Below, in pieces: positions 1-17,116 of a DNA stretch of 64,000 bases. Position 1 is the stretch's first letter; each line of letters begins with the position of its first letter. The notes below the pieces were generated by a model, which worked only from the letters and a program-made list of their open reading frames with translations, did no database searches and was not told the DNA's origin. This DNA comes from Trifolium pratense (taxonomy: Eukaryota > Streptophyta > Magnoliopsida > Fabales > Fabaceae). The stretch spans positions 42,780,001-42,844,000 of the forward strand of contig NC_060060.1 in assembly GCF_020283565.1 (NCBI RefSeq), given 5' to 3'. Both the position numbers and the translations under genes were made by a program.

Positions 1-546
<546 letters not shown>

Positions 547-660
547 GATACTTGTTAAATTAAGTTACTGATTATTGATGTTATTAACTAAGAAAGAATT
601 GATAAGGGAAATATGCAGATTCAATTTGAAGATGGTTGGTTTGGTGTATCTATGTATCTA

Positions 661-668
661 TATTTATA
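661..668 (-). promoter_or_regulatory. TATA box of the OPR gene
   Basis: The minus strand reads ACTATAAATATAG here, about 115 bp upstream of the ATG at 546. This is a normal distance for a plant TATA box with a short 5' UTR. Upstream, a 20-bp direct repeat (GGTAAAGTGCTGGAAAAGTC) occurs at 675-694 and again near 739-758, with a GACGTGT (ACGT-core) motif between the copies; these are candidate regulatory sites by position only. Confidence 0.55.
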
Positions 669-759
669 GTATATGGTAAAGTGCTGGAAAAGTCGATGGC
701 CACTTTTTTTGCTTGTTGGTGACGTGTGCCATTGCGTTGGTAAAGTGCTGGAAAAGTCA

Positions 760-1894
760 TGGAGTATTTGTTTGTACTACCTTGTACTTCTCTGGTAAAC
801 CGTCCACGTTCGTGTTTTCACAATTCATTTGACTAAAATGGAAATATGTTTCTTGAAGAAGACAAAAAAATCTTATGTTCATACAAGGATAATTATTTAC
901 CGGTAAATGCTGCTGTAATTGTGTTTCCACATCAATGTCCAAATGGGAACTTTATAAAGTTAAAGACCTATTTTTGAGTATCTTACAAAATCAAAACCAA
1001 ACTAATACTTTACTTACCTCGCGGCCGAACTCTGGACTACTAGGGTCCCTTTATCCTAGTAACTAAAGGTTTATAAATCAAAAAATAAATAAAAATGTTT
1101 AATTTTTAAATAAATAATTTATTTAATTAAAATATTTGGTACTCTTAAAAACTTCGAAACAAATTTTTTGCAATATGTTTTTACACAATTTTTCAACACA
1201 ACTGTTGATCTAAAATATGCTACTGAAATTTTATTATATAATTTTATAATTGCGTAAATTTGGACCATCAAATCAATAATATTTAACGTCTGAGATTCAA
1301 AATTGTGTAAAAATTTTATTAAAAATTACGGCAGGGCAGCAAACCTACATCTTAAAATTTTACTATACTATGTTTTGGTCAACTTTGGCTCTTAAAACTA
1401 GACAAAAGACAACAATAATGTATATTTTTAAGCATAAAAACATTGACAACAAAAACACAACACTATTTTTTTTTTGCATGTACAAAATAAAATTTAAAAG
1501 CATTAATGTATAAATTGTGACAAGAATTAATCCTATTTAGAGACGAATGCAACAGTAACTTGTTTGTTACGATGGGTGGACCATTGTTTGATCCCTGCAA
1601 TTGCGATTGGGAGGAGCTAAAATCACTTGATGCTAGAATTGACATCCGGACCAAATTATGCGATCCAGATCCAGTGACCGAATACCAGTGGTAAAAAAAA
1701 AACTCAATTCAATAAAAGAGAAGAGTGAGAAGTTTTAGAGAATAGATAGCATACTTTTGTCATGTCGTGAAATATTATTTAAATACTGTCTCCGTCCCAA
1801 AATAAATGATTTATTTTTTTACTTTTTCTACTATTCATATGATATCATTTGGCTGTATTTTTCTACTAATATGTATATGCAAATATTAGGATGT
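760..1894. other. Intergenic, no gene seen
   Basis: AT-rich upstream region of the OPR gene. I see no coding homology. A stretch near 1560-1680 (around GATCCCTGCAATTGCGATT) resembles another near 6560-6610 and is probably transposon-derived. CTCCGTCCCAAAATAAATGA near 1790 looks like the end of a degraded Stowaway-type MITE. Confidence 0.4.
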
Positions 1895-2902
<1,008 letters not shown>

Positions 2903-3089
2903 TCAAAATGTCCTTTAAAGCAACAAATTAGTCATGTTTCGGAAAAATGTCAGCATCGTACTATGATTAGAACATTTTTCAGTTTTGCATAAATTTGTAA
3001 TTGTAAAGATCCACGAACTTACCAGCTTCAATAGCATTTCTTGCTGCGAGTCTGAAGTCATTGCTTGTGGGTGGCATTTCTTTCATTTC

Positions 3090-3745
3090 TCACAGGGAAG
3101 ACAATGACCAACTTGAGTTCGATTCCTTAGAGCATCTCGAGAATCCTGATCTTCACGTTGGATCAGTTCGCGTTATCAAGATTTACAACAAGATCAAAGA
3201 AATGCTTAGGGCCCTCAAATGTCCAAAGAAATACAAATTTAACTCTGTCGATCTTCTCAAGCCTGATCCTCATCGAATTGAGTTCTCCCTCGGCGCTCTT
3301 CTCAATTTCTATCTCGACAAGTTGGTTATGGTTACTCTCAATTCTTCAACCAATTAAAAAATTCAACAAAAATAGAAAACCCTAACATTAGACCTAATTG
3401 TCAAAAAAATTTAATGTCAGGGATGCGAGAATAAATGTCATATCACCAATTGTTGACGAATTCAACGATTTAGAACAGCAGATAATGGACATTGAAAAAA
3501 CTAAGATAGTGAAGATTTATAATAGTTTTTTTTTTTTGTATGTGTGTTGGGATAGGTTATAGTTAAAATTGGCGATTGCTGAATGCAACGAAGCCAGGGA
3601 AAGGGAGATGCATTTTGTTCAGGAAGTGGATGCGAAAGTGAAAGAGCTGCGTCAAACTATTGCAAACCTGAACAACAAACAGATGTCGTCGAGGACTACT
3701 TTAAAGAAGTTGAAGGAGAAACTTTGGAAATGGATGATAAGGTGA
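3090..3745 (+). pseudogene. NUF2: NUF2 kinetochore protein fragment, left inverted-repeat arm
   Basis: Plus-strand translation gives LEFDSLEHLENPDLHVGSVR, IKEMLRALKCPKKYKFNSVD and LLKPDPHRIEF, matching the N-terminal calponin-homology-like domain of NUF2, a subunit of the NDC80 complex that links kinetochores to spindle microtubules. After an intron-like stretch (about 3305-3418) it continues INVISPIVDEFNDLEQQI and then, further on, coiled-coil sequence (LAIAECNEAREREMHFVQEV). Splice-site-like borders are kept, so this is a genomic fragment and not a processed copy. It lacks the start and most of the C-terminal coiled coil, so it is not a working gene. It is the plus arm of an inverted pair with 4090-4728. 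Confidence 0.8.
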
Positions 3746-4089
3746 GCTTGTCGTTTGATAGATCATAATCTTAATATGCTTTAAACAATAATGGAAAGTT
3801 AACATAATGAGTTACATAATCTTCTTGATTTACGGGGTTTTTGAACGATATATAGAAGAAAAATCAATTGATGCATAGGTTTCTGTGAACAATTGATGTT
3901 AGGATTAGGACATTGAACCTCTGGTTGTTTTTGTAACTTGAACATGTATAGAAGGTTGCAGTTTTGGAAGGTTCCTTGTTCATAACCATCGGTAACTAAA
4001 ACTTAATCTGATTAGTTCCTAGTAAACATTAGTTTATTTGCATCTGTGAGGGTATTTGATGATAGATTATGATATTTGTTGATAATTCT

Positions 4090-4728
4090 AATTTCCATTT
4101 CCACAGTTTTCTCCTTCAACTTCTTTAAAGTAGTCCTCAACGACATCTGTTTGTTGTTCAAGTTTGCAATAGTTTGAAGCAACTCTTTTACTTTCACATC
4201 CACTTCCTGAACAAAAGTCATCTCCCTTTTCCTGGCTTCGTTGCATTCAGCAATCGCCGATTTCAACTATAACAACGGATTCAAATTATGAAATAACATA
4301 TCCCAACACACACACCCACAAAAAAAAAACAATTATAAACCTCCACAATCTTAGTTTTTTCAATGTCCATTGTCTGCTGTTCTAAATCGTTGAATTTGTC
4401 AACAGTTGGTGATATGTCATTCATTCTCGCATTCGTGACATTAAAAAAAAATTGACAATTAGGTCTAATTTTAGGGTTTTCTATTTTTGTTGAATTTTTG
4501 AAATGGTTGAAGTGAGAGTAACAATAACCAACCTATCGAGACATAAATTAAGAAGAGCGTCGAGGAAGAACTCAATTCGATGAGGATCAGGCTTGAGAAG
4601 ATCGACAAAGTTAAGCATTTCTTTGATCTTGTTGTAAAGCTTGATAATGCGAACTGATCCAACGTGAAGATCAGGAATCTCGAGATGCTCTAAGGAATGG
4701 AACTCAAGTTGGCCCACCGTCTTCCCTG
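4090..4728 (-). pseudogene. NUF2: NUF2 fragment, right inverted-repeat arm
   Basis: The reverse strand repeats the same NUF2 segment: LEFHSLEHLEIPDLHVGSVR, VDLLKPDPHRIEFFLDALLN, the same intron, then SAIAECNEARKREMTFVQEV and LKEKTVEMEIRI. By eye the two arms are about 90-95 percent identical. This arm lacks about 33 bp that encode ALKCPKKYKF in the other. A spacer of about 350 bp separates the arms, so a transcript across both would fold into a long double-stranded RNA. Confidence 0.8.
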
Positions 4729-5011
4729 TGTAGAAGATATCGGTGCTTGCCTATTTGGCTGATAACCTGTTGAGCATAACATGGAATATGGACATACAAT
4801 GAGTGACAATATTGGACAATCCAGATTTCAAGCTTAATAGTATAGATTTAAAAAGTCAAAATATGCATAAAAAATCTAGACAATTGATCTTGATATGGTT
4901 AACTATGTGCACACACGATCAAAATCCAACAATAATAACCTCCGACTCAAATTGTCAACATTTTACTGTCATTGATGATAGGTAGACCCAAGTTATTTGA
5001 TTGATGTCTAA

Positions 5012-6112
5012 GGGTCTGTTTGGTTCAAAATAGGGGGAGGGGGAGGTGAGATATTTTTTATAGAGGGGAGGGGAGGGAAGGGGAGGGAAATTTTTTAATT
5101 ACATATGTGTTTGGTTCAAAAGAGGGGAGAGGAGGGGAGGTATTTTAATTAAATATTTTTTTTTTTTGAACAAGTATTTTAATTAAATATATGTTTGGTT
5201 CACAAGGGGAGGGGAGGTATTTTAAAAGCAATTTACTTTTTTACCCTTAAAATCTTATAACACTCATATTGTAAAAACTAATATCTCTTTATTATTACAT
5301 CAAAACAAATAACACATACTTTTCAAAGCTCATGCTATAACTTAATTTTCTCTTACGAGACATCCGAACATAAAGGTAAAACAATTGCACACATAAGTTG
5401 AGCTACAGCTCTACGACGCAGATCAAACCATTTATTAATAACAATTTCTCGATCTTGATGATCCATCTAATTCAATAAAAAAAATTAAAAAAATAAATAA
5501 GCAAGCAGTATACAAACAACACATATAAAAATATGTTCAATAGTGAAAACGTGAACAGAAGAGCAAGGCAGTATAAAAACAACACGTATAAAAATATGTT
5601 CAATAGTTAGGATCCATCTAATACAAACAACACACATGAAGATCTAATACAAACAACACACATCAAGAGTGAAAACGTGATGAGGAGAGCAAGTAGTATA
5701 AAAACAACACGTATAAAAATATGTTCCATAGTTAGAAAAAACATATACGGGTACGAGCAAGCAGAGGCAATGAGGATGAGCAAGCAGCCGTAATGATGAT
5801 CAAATTGTGACAGACAAGGAGTATAGGTAATACAGACAACAAAGACCTAATAATAAAAATGGTAATAAGGATAATATTGAAATTTTAAAATATATTGAGG
5901 ATAATTTTGTCAGTTTAATAAACTTTGAAAAAGCTTCCCTCCCCTCACCTCCAAATCCCCCCGATTTGGGGGAAGCAAAAATTGAGTTTAGGAGGGATTT
6001 TGCTTACCTCCCCTCTCCTCCTATCCCCTTCTAAAAATTGAACCAAACACAAAAAAATTAAAATATTACCTCCCCTCACCTCCCCTCCAAAACCCCCGAA
6101 CCAAACAGACCC
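5012..6112. mobile_element. Tourist-like (PIF/Harbinger) non-autonomous element
   Basis: A 1,101-bp element with perfect inverted ends GGGTCTGTTTGGTTC and GAACCAAACAGACCC, flanked by 3-bp TAA duplications at 5009-5011 and 6113-6115. The TAA/TTA target and GTTTGG ends fit PIF/Harbinger elements. Subterminal G-rich (GAGGGGAGG) and C-rich tracts mirror each other. The interior has repeated AACAACACGTATAAAAATAT motifs (about 5517-5733) and no transposase ORF. It sits in an intron of the OPR pseudogene. Confidence 0.85.
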
Positions 6113-6237
6113 TAAAAAACATGCTATGCTTGAGTTTGCTAATGCTAATAACTTGATTAATGAGTTTCCTATTCCTACATATATGTCACATTTTCAATTA
6201 CTATTTTCTTCAACAAATTACTTCCACGTTACTATCA

Positions 6238-10512
<4,275 letters not shown>

Positions 10513-10514
10513 GT

Positions 10515-11514
10515 NNNNNNNNNNNNNNNNNNNNNNNNNNNNNNNNNNNNNNNNNNNNNNNNNNNNNNNNNNNNNNNNNNNNNNNNNNNNNNNNNNNNNN
10601 NNNNNNNNNNNNNNNNNNNNNNNNNNNNNNNNNNNNNNNNNNNNNNNNNNNNNNNNNNNNNNNNNNNNNNNNNNNNNNNNNNNNNNNNNNNNNNNNNNNN
10701 NNNNNNNNNNNNNNNNNNNNNNNNNNNNNNNNNNNNNNNNNNNNNNNNNNNNNNNNNNNNNNNNNNNNNNNNNNNNNNNNNNNNNNNNNNNNNNNNNNNN
10801 NNNNNNNNNNNNNNNNNNNNNNNNNNNNNNNNNNNNNNNNNNNNNNNNNNNNNNNNNNNNNNNNNNNNNNNNNNNNNNNNNNNNNNNNNNNNNNNNNNNN
10901 NNNNNNNNNNNNNNNNNNNNNNNNNNNNNNNNNNNNNNNNNNNNNNNNNNNNNNNNNNNNNNNNNNNNNNNNNNNNNNNNNNNNNNNNNNNNNNNNNNNN
11001 NNNNNNNNNNNNNNNNNNNNNNNNNNNNNNNNNNNNNNNNNNNNNNNNNNNNNNNNNNNNNNNNNNNNNNNNNNNNNNNNNNNNNNNNNNNNNNNNNNNN
11101 NNNNNNNNNNNNNNNNNNNNNNNNNNNNNNNNNNNNNNNNNNNNNNNNNNNNNNNNNNNNNNNNNNNNNNNNNNNNNNNNNNNNNNNNNNNNNNNNNNNN
11201 NNNNNNNNNNNNNNNNNNNNNNNNNNNNNNNNNNNNNNNNNNNNNNNNNNNNNNNNNNNNNNNNNNNNNNNNNNNNNNNNNNNNNNNNNNNNNNNNNNNN
11301 NNNNNNNNNNNNNNNNNNNNNNNNNNNNNNNNNNNNNNNNNNNNNNNNNNNNNNNNNNNNNNNNNNNNNNNNNNNNNNNNNNNNNNNNNNNNNNNNNNNN
11401 NNNNNNNNNNNNNNNNNNNNNNNNNNNNNNNNNNNNNNNNNNNNNNNNNNNNNNNNNNNNNNNNNNNNNNNNNNNNNNNNNNNNNNNNNNNNNNNNNNNN
11501 NNNNNNNNNNNNNN
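10515..11514. other. Assembly gap (1000 N)
   Basis: Exactly 1000 Ns, probably a placeholder size. The left side is OPR intron 1. The right side begins inside the tandem PMEI unit, at the base matching 18668. The missing sequence should include OPR exon 1 and promoter and the left edge of the array, and may hide further units. Confidence 0.95.
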
Positions 11515-11768
11515 ATAGACCACATATAGTCAGATTTTTTGAGCGAATACATGCAAATATCTTTTTTTCGGAGTTGGATGCTATCAAAGATTGTGGATCT
11601 CAAAATATTTTTGACCTTAGTTATATGTCGAAGAATCTAGCCTGGTTGCAGAAATTTAGATTTTGGTTTGTTAACGCTATATTGTCGACTGGAAGTTTTA
11701 TATGTATCTTTATTGAGTTTTTATCTTTCTTCGTCTCTTGTATTGTTGCTATTTTAGCATACAAATAA
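11515..11768 (+). CDS. Unit ORF of unknown function, copy 1 (5' part in gap)
   Basis: The 3' part of the 114-aa ORF described at 18577. It is identical in protein from the RPHIVRFFERI stretch onward, and its start is lost in the gap. Confidence 0.25.
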
Positions 11769-11861
11769 ATAATTTATTTTATTGTCAATTTTTTTTAATT
11801 CTCATATTTTAATAAATCCATAATTTTGTTCTCCTAATATTTATTTTCTCTTTGGTGCTGG

Positions 11862-12694
11862 ATGGCTTCAATTCTGAATACTACATTGCATTTTCAATCT
11901 ATTGAAGATATTTGGCATTTGTGTGATGGTTCTTGGTCTCCTCAGTGCAAGATAACAATTAAAGTTGCTATTGTAAATCTTTTGAATGCTATTTCGCTTG
12001 CTAGAAACAATGTTAGATTCAATAGCAAAACCACTAATTGGAAAAATGCAATTTCATGGATTCTGTCTAACACTTCTCTCACAGATAACACTTCTCCTTG
12101 TGTCGCCTCTTCATCTATGACAGAATTCAGGATTCTCAAAAGTTTAAATGTTAATTTACATCCTCCTAAGCCTTCTGATATTAAAGAGGTCTTATGGCAG
12201 CCACCATTGGAGCATTGGGTGAAGTGTAATACAGATGGGGCCTCTAACTCTATTACCTCATCTTGTGGTGGCATTTTTAGAAACCACAGTGCAGATTTTT
12301 TATTTTGTTTTGCTGAAAATACTGGTATGAAGTCAGCTTTCATGGCAGAGCTTTGTTGTGCTATGAGAGCTATCGAGATAGCTAATTGCAGGAATTGGAA
12401 AAACCTTTGGCTTGAGTTAGATTCTACCCTTGTTGTCATGGCTTTTAAATCTCCCGTTTAAGTTCCTTGGGAGCTAAGTAATATATGGATGAATTGTCTC
12501 AGGATCACTAAAAGCATGAACTTCGTGGTTTTCCATGTGTATAGGGAAGGTAACCAATGTGTAGATGGTTTAGCTAACACATTGGCCTCTCTATTGATAT
12601 GCTTACTATATGGAATGAGCTCCCTCGGCAGATTAGTAGTTTTTTTGCTAACAATAGATCGGGTAATCCTAGTTTTAGAATCTCTCGTGTTTAA
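11862..12694 (+). pseudogene. LINE 3' end, RNase H domain relic, copy 1
   Basis: A 5'-truncated relic of a plant non-LTR retrotransposon. It covers the end of the zinc-binding region (ISLARNNVRFNS) and an RNase H domain: HWVKCNTDGASN (first Asp), CGGIFRNHSADF, FMAELCCAMRAIEI (Glu), LWLELDSTLVVMAF (Asp). An in-frame TAA at 12459-12461 interrupts it; the same frame continues into FHVYREGNQCVDGLAN (last Asp region). A frameshift then leads to TIWNELPRQISSFFANNRSG and a stop at 12694. The GTTTTGGTC..CCCCCTCC tail is LINE-like. All four copies share the stop, so it predates amplification. Confidence 0.85.
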
Positions 12695-13424
12695 GAAGGT
12701 TTTGGTCAAGTCCCCCTCCTTTTTTTTGTTATTCTCTCTTTTTTTTGATATATATATATATTTTGAGGCAGTAGCCCTTTGCTACTCCTCTTTTGGGAAA
12801 AAAAAAATTACGCAATTTTAGTCCAAAATTGCATTTAAGATTATAACAAGTGTGATATTTTTTCTACAAAACTAATGTGAATTTATTTTCTTGATAAGTG
12901 TGGTTAGACCTAATGGCCAGACTTGTCTAGCATCCTAATGATTATACTCACACTATAAATGTAACGAATTGGAGAATTCAGAGTTCGACCTGAACCACTC
13001 TACTCCAATAATGTCCCAAGAACCTTTGATATTCTTTTGATAAAAAATAATTAGTTAAATAAATATAATTTTTAACAAATGTGATATTTTTTTATTGAGT
13101 AACAATATAAATCCCGCATATGTTTGATCGAAATTTTGGGAATAATATTAATACATTCTTTTATTGAATAACCATAACATTTGTCTTTATTTTAATATGG
13201 TCAAACATATGGGAGATTTATATGGTCATTCACACAATGAATATCATACTTGTTAAAAATTAAATTTCTTTAACAAATTAATATTTTATCAATGTTTATT
13301 ATCATTGTTTCTTAGAAAGATTTATCAAAGGAATTCCATTTTAATTTGATACTTTTTACCCCACAAATACATTTAATCTGATGTTATTTTTTTGGAACAT
13401 ATTTAATGGGTTGTTTTATTATAA

Positions 13425-13478
13425 TTGACCGAAGAGTATATCAATAGTCAATAATATATAGTTTTTCCACTATATATA
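13425..13478 (+). promoter_or_regulatory. Core promoter of PMEI copy 1 (W-box-like and TATA)
   Basis: TATATATA at 13471-13478 is followed by the (CT)n(AT)n tract and the ATG at 13650. A TTGACC (W-box core) lies at 13425-13430. The same arrangement is kept in the other three copies. If the TATA is used, the microsatellite lies in the 5' UTR. Confidence 0.45.
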
Positions 13479-13513
13479 CAATTGGAAAAACCAATTTACT
13501 CAATTATTTGAAA

Positions 13514-13518
<5 letters not shown>

Positions 13519-13605
<87 letters not shown>
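13519..13605 (+). repeat. (CT)24(AT)19 microsatellite upstream of PMEI copy 1
   Basis: A CT run at 13519-13566 and an AT run at 13567-13605, ending 44 bp before the start codon. Lengths differ in every copy of the array. Confidence 0.97.
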
Positions 13606-13609
<4 letters not shown>

Positions 13610-13649
13610 CACGCCAAATAGTTGGTTGATATATTGACACATACCAAAA

Positions 13650-14174
13650 ATGAAATCTATTATGTTATCACCATCATCATTGTTCATCATTTACTTGTGC
13701 CTTTTTAATGTTGTTGTTCCAGCATTATCCCTCAAATTGTATGAAATTGTATGTAAGGATACTAAGCAAAATGAAAATGTTTGCTTGCGTTATTTGCAAG
13801 CTGACCAAAGAATAGTTAACGCCACAAATTATCACGACCTCTGCAACGGTATCTTGAATCTGGCAATATTTAAGACAATTTTGGCTCAACAATATGTTAC
13901 AACATTAGCAAAGCAAAATCCCACTAATGCAGCTGTTGTACAATGTGCAACTGACTTTTACAATACGTCTAAATTTAAATTCATTAGTGCATTTGCTGAG
14001 TTTGATAAGGATCTTCTACGTGCAAAAACTGATGTAATAGCTGCAGGTGACGGGGTTGCAAATTGTGACAAAGCTATTCTAAAGGGGAAATATGATTCTA
14101 GACTCCATGATCTAAACAATGAGATATTTTTATTTAGTGGAATTTCATTTTTTGCTTTAAATCATCTTACATAG
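13650..14174 (+). CDS. Secreted plant invertase/pectin methylesterase inhibitor (PMEI), array copy 1
   Basis: A single-exon gene of 174 aa. Residues 1-27 form a hydrophobic signal peptide (FIIYLCLFNVVVPALS), so the product should enter the secretory pathway and reach the cell wall or vacuole. The mature part has the four family cysteines expected to form two disulfides: C35 and C45 (EIVCKDTKQNENVC), and C99 and C139 (VQCATDFY, VANCD), plus an extra C65. The YHDLCNGIL and helical regions fit the four-helix-bundle fold. NATN (57) and NTS (105) are possible N-glycosylation sites. Sequence alone cannot tell a pectin methylesterase inhibitor from an invertase inhibitor. The length is normal for the family, and the start follows a short AT-rich leader. 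A CACTA element begins 17 bp after the stop. Confidence 0.92.
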   Translation: MKSIMLSPSSLFIIYLCLFNVVVPALSLKLYEIVCKDTKQNENVCLRYLQADQRIVNATNYHDLCNGILNLAIFKTILAQQYVTTLAKQNPTNAAVVQCATDFYNTSKFKFISAFAEFDKDLLRAKTDVIAAGDGVANCDKAILKGKYDSRLHDLNNEIFLFSGISFFALNHLT

Positions 14175-15332
14175 GAAATCGTTAGCCTAATCACTACTAC
14201 AATTTTGACATATAATATCGCCAATTTAATAGCGTTTTTTTGTAAAACGCTATTAAAAATTACACCCAGCGACTTATAACAGCGTTTTAGGGTCGGGCGC
14301 TATTATAGATATAGCTTATAATAGCACTTTTTAAACAAACGCTATTATAGGGTGCTAACTGGAAAATAACGGAGGCATTTAATAGCGCTTTGTGGATAAA
14401 CGCTATTAAAGAGGTGGTCCTTTGTTAGCGCTTTTTGTTAAGCGTTATTATAGGATTCTTTATTAAATAAGAAATAAATATGTAACAAAAAAAATCACGC
14501 AAAATTCACAAATCCATCACGCGTTTCATCAAAGTCAAGTCACATTCTTCTCTCTATCGAACTCATCTTTCTTCTTCTCTCCCTCAGCAGTTCGATCACT
14601 TAAACCCTAGAAACCTTTGTCCTCTCCGTCGAACTCATGAACTGTCTTTTCTCAGTTAAACTCACCTGAACCCTAGAAACCTCCTTCTCTCCATCGTTTC
14701 CCTCCTTGAACCCTAAAAGAAAAATCAATTGAACCCAGAACTCATATATTCTAAAAATAGCAACACAGTACTCGAATTTTCATCCACTCTGTTTCTATTA
14801 TCAACGGCTACGCCTCCCTTCTCCCTCGCTGCGAACAATTATATGAAACAGGTCATTCCTTTGATCAATTTCTTTCTGCTTTTGTTTATGTTCATCCTTG
14901 TTTTCACTTTTCAATTTTACCTGAGTTGCAGAAATTTGATGTTGAGCCCTATGTTCAATTGCAGATTTCTTTCAATTTTTTAGCTCTGACTACTGCAGGT
15001 TGCCTCTTCTTCCTTCACGTTTGCTTGCTTTGTGGTATGTTACTACAATTGATTTAGGGTTTTAGGTGTTTGGTTTGTGTTTGTGGTTTGTTAGTACAAT
15101 TAATTTAGGGTTTAAAGCAATTGTTTTGTATTTGTGGTTTGTTACTTGGTTATTTTTGATATTTGGATTAGTGGACCTATTATGCCTATCCCAATTTGAA
15201 TGTACTGAACTTTATATTAACAAAGAATATATTTCATATATATTAGAATAAGAACTCTAGAAAAAGATACTTTGAAATCAAATTGAATGGAGGATAAGAC
15301 TATGTCTACCATGTTTGATTTCTTATCATGCT

Positions 15333-16015
15333 TTACAAGTTGTGAATTTGCCTAAACCTTGATGTGTGGTCGCGAAACAGTCCAGCACAAGCAGCCGAGA
15401 CATTCGTTACAGATCCATCTGTATTTTCCTTCATCCATCCTAAGATTGGAGACCGCCAAAACACCAATTTATTCGATGATGCAGCTGCTGGCCTGGGCGC
15501 AAGCTGGAACTTCTGCAGAATCGCATTTCCTGCTGCGTTTGACAGCCCGGGAGCCAATGTCGCGCTCAGATTGCTTGCCGTTAGAATTTTCGATTGTGCA
15601 GCGTACATAGTTATCTTTGTGTTGCTGAAGCGAATGTCATTTCTTGCCAACCAAATGGAATGGAAAACATGAAGAACTGCGGCCGTAGCAGTGTTGGTAA
15701 CGAAAACACTCCAATTTTCGTCCAAACTTTCAAATATCGAATGAAAACTACTGCAATTAAACTAGATCTGCAGAATCGATCCCAGCAAATTCCATAAATT
15801 TTCGCGAAGTTGCACGTGAGAAACAAATGAGGCGTTGTTTCTGATTGAGATAGGCAGAGGTCACAGGCAGAGACCACAACACATCCCCGCTTCATAAGAT
15901 TTTCATTCGTAGGCATTCGATTTTGAAAGCAGCACCAAACTACAAAAGATGATGAAGGTGTTACAAAGTTATGCCAAATCCAACCCGTCCAATCAAGATT
16001 TTCATCCGTAGGCAT
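15333..16015 (-). pseudogene. LINE fragment (zinc-binding RT region plus RNase H start) inside the CACTA
   Basis: Minus-strand frames give WIWHNFVTPSSSFVVWCCFQ, NRMPTNENLMKRGCVVVSA, CDLCLSQSETTPHLFLTCNF (the zinc-binding domain that follows plant LINE reverse transcriptases). After a frame change come HSIWLARNDIRFSN and MKENTDGSVTN..CAGLFRDH (start of RNase H). The fragment is cut at both ends and shifted, so it is not functional. A direct repeat of about 37 bp (ATTTTCATCCGTAGGCATTC region) occurs near 15898 and 16000. It is a different LINE lineage from the relic in the tandem unit. Confidence 0.75.
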
Positions 16016-16479
16016 TCGATTTTGAAAACAGTTGTGTTGACATCGCTTATCAATAAATTCTGTAACATAATTCTAGTAAGTTTTCTCACGCATTCGCTTA
16101 TTGTTTTCTGAATTTCTTTTCTTTTCTTTTGTTTCCGATTCTTCTTTTTATTTCAGTTTTTATATTCTTCTTTTTATGTTTAGATGTGATTTTTATACAT
16201 TTAGAACTTAAATTTTAATGTAGAAATAGTACTCACTTTTGGGGTTATATTATCATGATGTATGGTTTAAACATTTGTGTTGGTAGAAGAATGTCATATG
16301 GAATATGATCAATGTTTTTATTATGGAAAATTGACTCGTGGATTATGAATGTATCAGCTTAGGAGCTTGTTATAAAACCTGTAATAAAATGATTGATGAG
16401 GGTTTAAAATTCATCTTTTGTCCCATTGGATTTTTGCTTTATTGATTTGTGGTTTGTTCATATATTAATTTGCTCACAG

Positions 16480-17116
16480 GAACAAATCAATGAAGAAGCT
16501 TATATCACAAAGGTTCAGCTGTTGTTAATACAGACTATAATCAATGCATTCAAGGAGAAAGTTTCACAAATTGATGTCTTGAAGGAGCAATTTGAATTTC
16601 TAATGCAAATGCAAAATGCTAGGTAAATTTTCATTCTTGTTCATCACAAGCTTAAGTTCTGGTTTATGTTCAGTTATAGAGCACATTTCAATTGTAAAGC
16701 ATGATTTGGAAAAGATTTAGTTCAATTTGTTAATCATTTTTGTTTCTATCTAATTTGAGTACACTACATGATGTGAACATAAAGGAAAAGAATAGCGTGA
16801 AACTCTTTATCATTTGGAAGTTTTGCCTTGGTGATTTAGATATTAGAATTTGAGAATAACCCAGGTAAATGCAATACTCTGGTTGTGTTCATCACAAGTA
16901 CTCTACCAATTATCCAATAATAAGTGTTGTCTCACATTTCTAATATAATTTTTTTATAGTTGTGAATTTGTATGTGTGTGGAATAAGGAATACCTGTTAG
17001 TGCAAGTCTCTGCTTGAATCAATTGAAATGTTTATCTTTTGAGATATTTTTGTGATGCTTTCAGGGATGATGCATTCATATGGGCAAGAAAAAGAACCGG
17101 TACACCTGTTATTTAG
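16480..17116 (+). other. Two splice-compatible exons carried by the CACTA element
   Basis: Between an AG at 16478-16479 and a GT at 16623 an open exon reads EQINEEAYITKVQLLLIQ, then AFKEKVSQIDVLKEQFEF and ends MQMQNA plus AG. A second exon starts after TTTCAG at 17065 and ends in TAG at 17116. Joining them in phase gives ..MQNARDDAFIWARKRTG and TPVI. The charged helical sequence hints at a coiled coil. I do not recognise the protein; it may be a captured host-gene end or a CACTA-encoded accessory protein. The region 14480-14720, rich in CTCTCC and AACCCTAGAAACC, resembles a plant 5' UTR and could be its first exon. Confidence 0.4.

Noticed and set aside
12458..12821. Separate small genes after the LINE stop codon
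   Set aside because: They are the in-frame continuation of the RNase H relic after the TAA, not independent genes.
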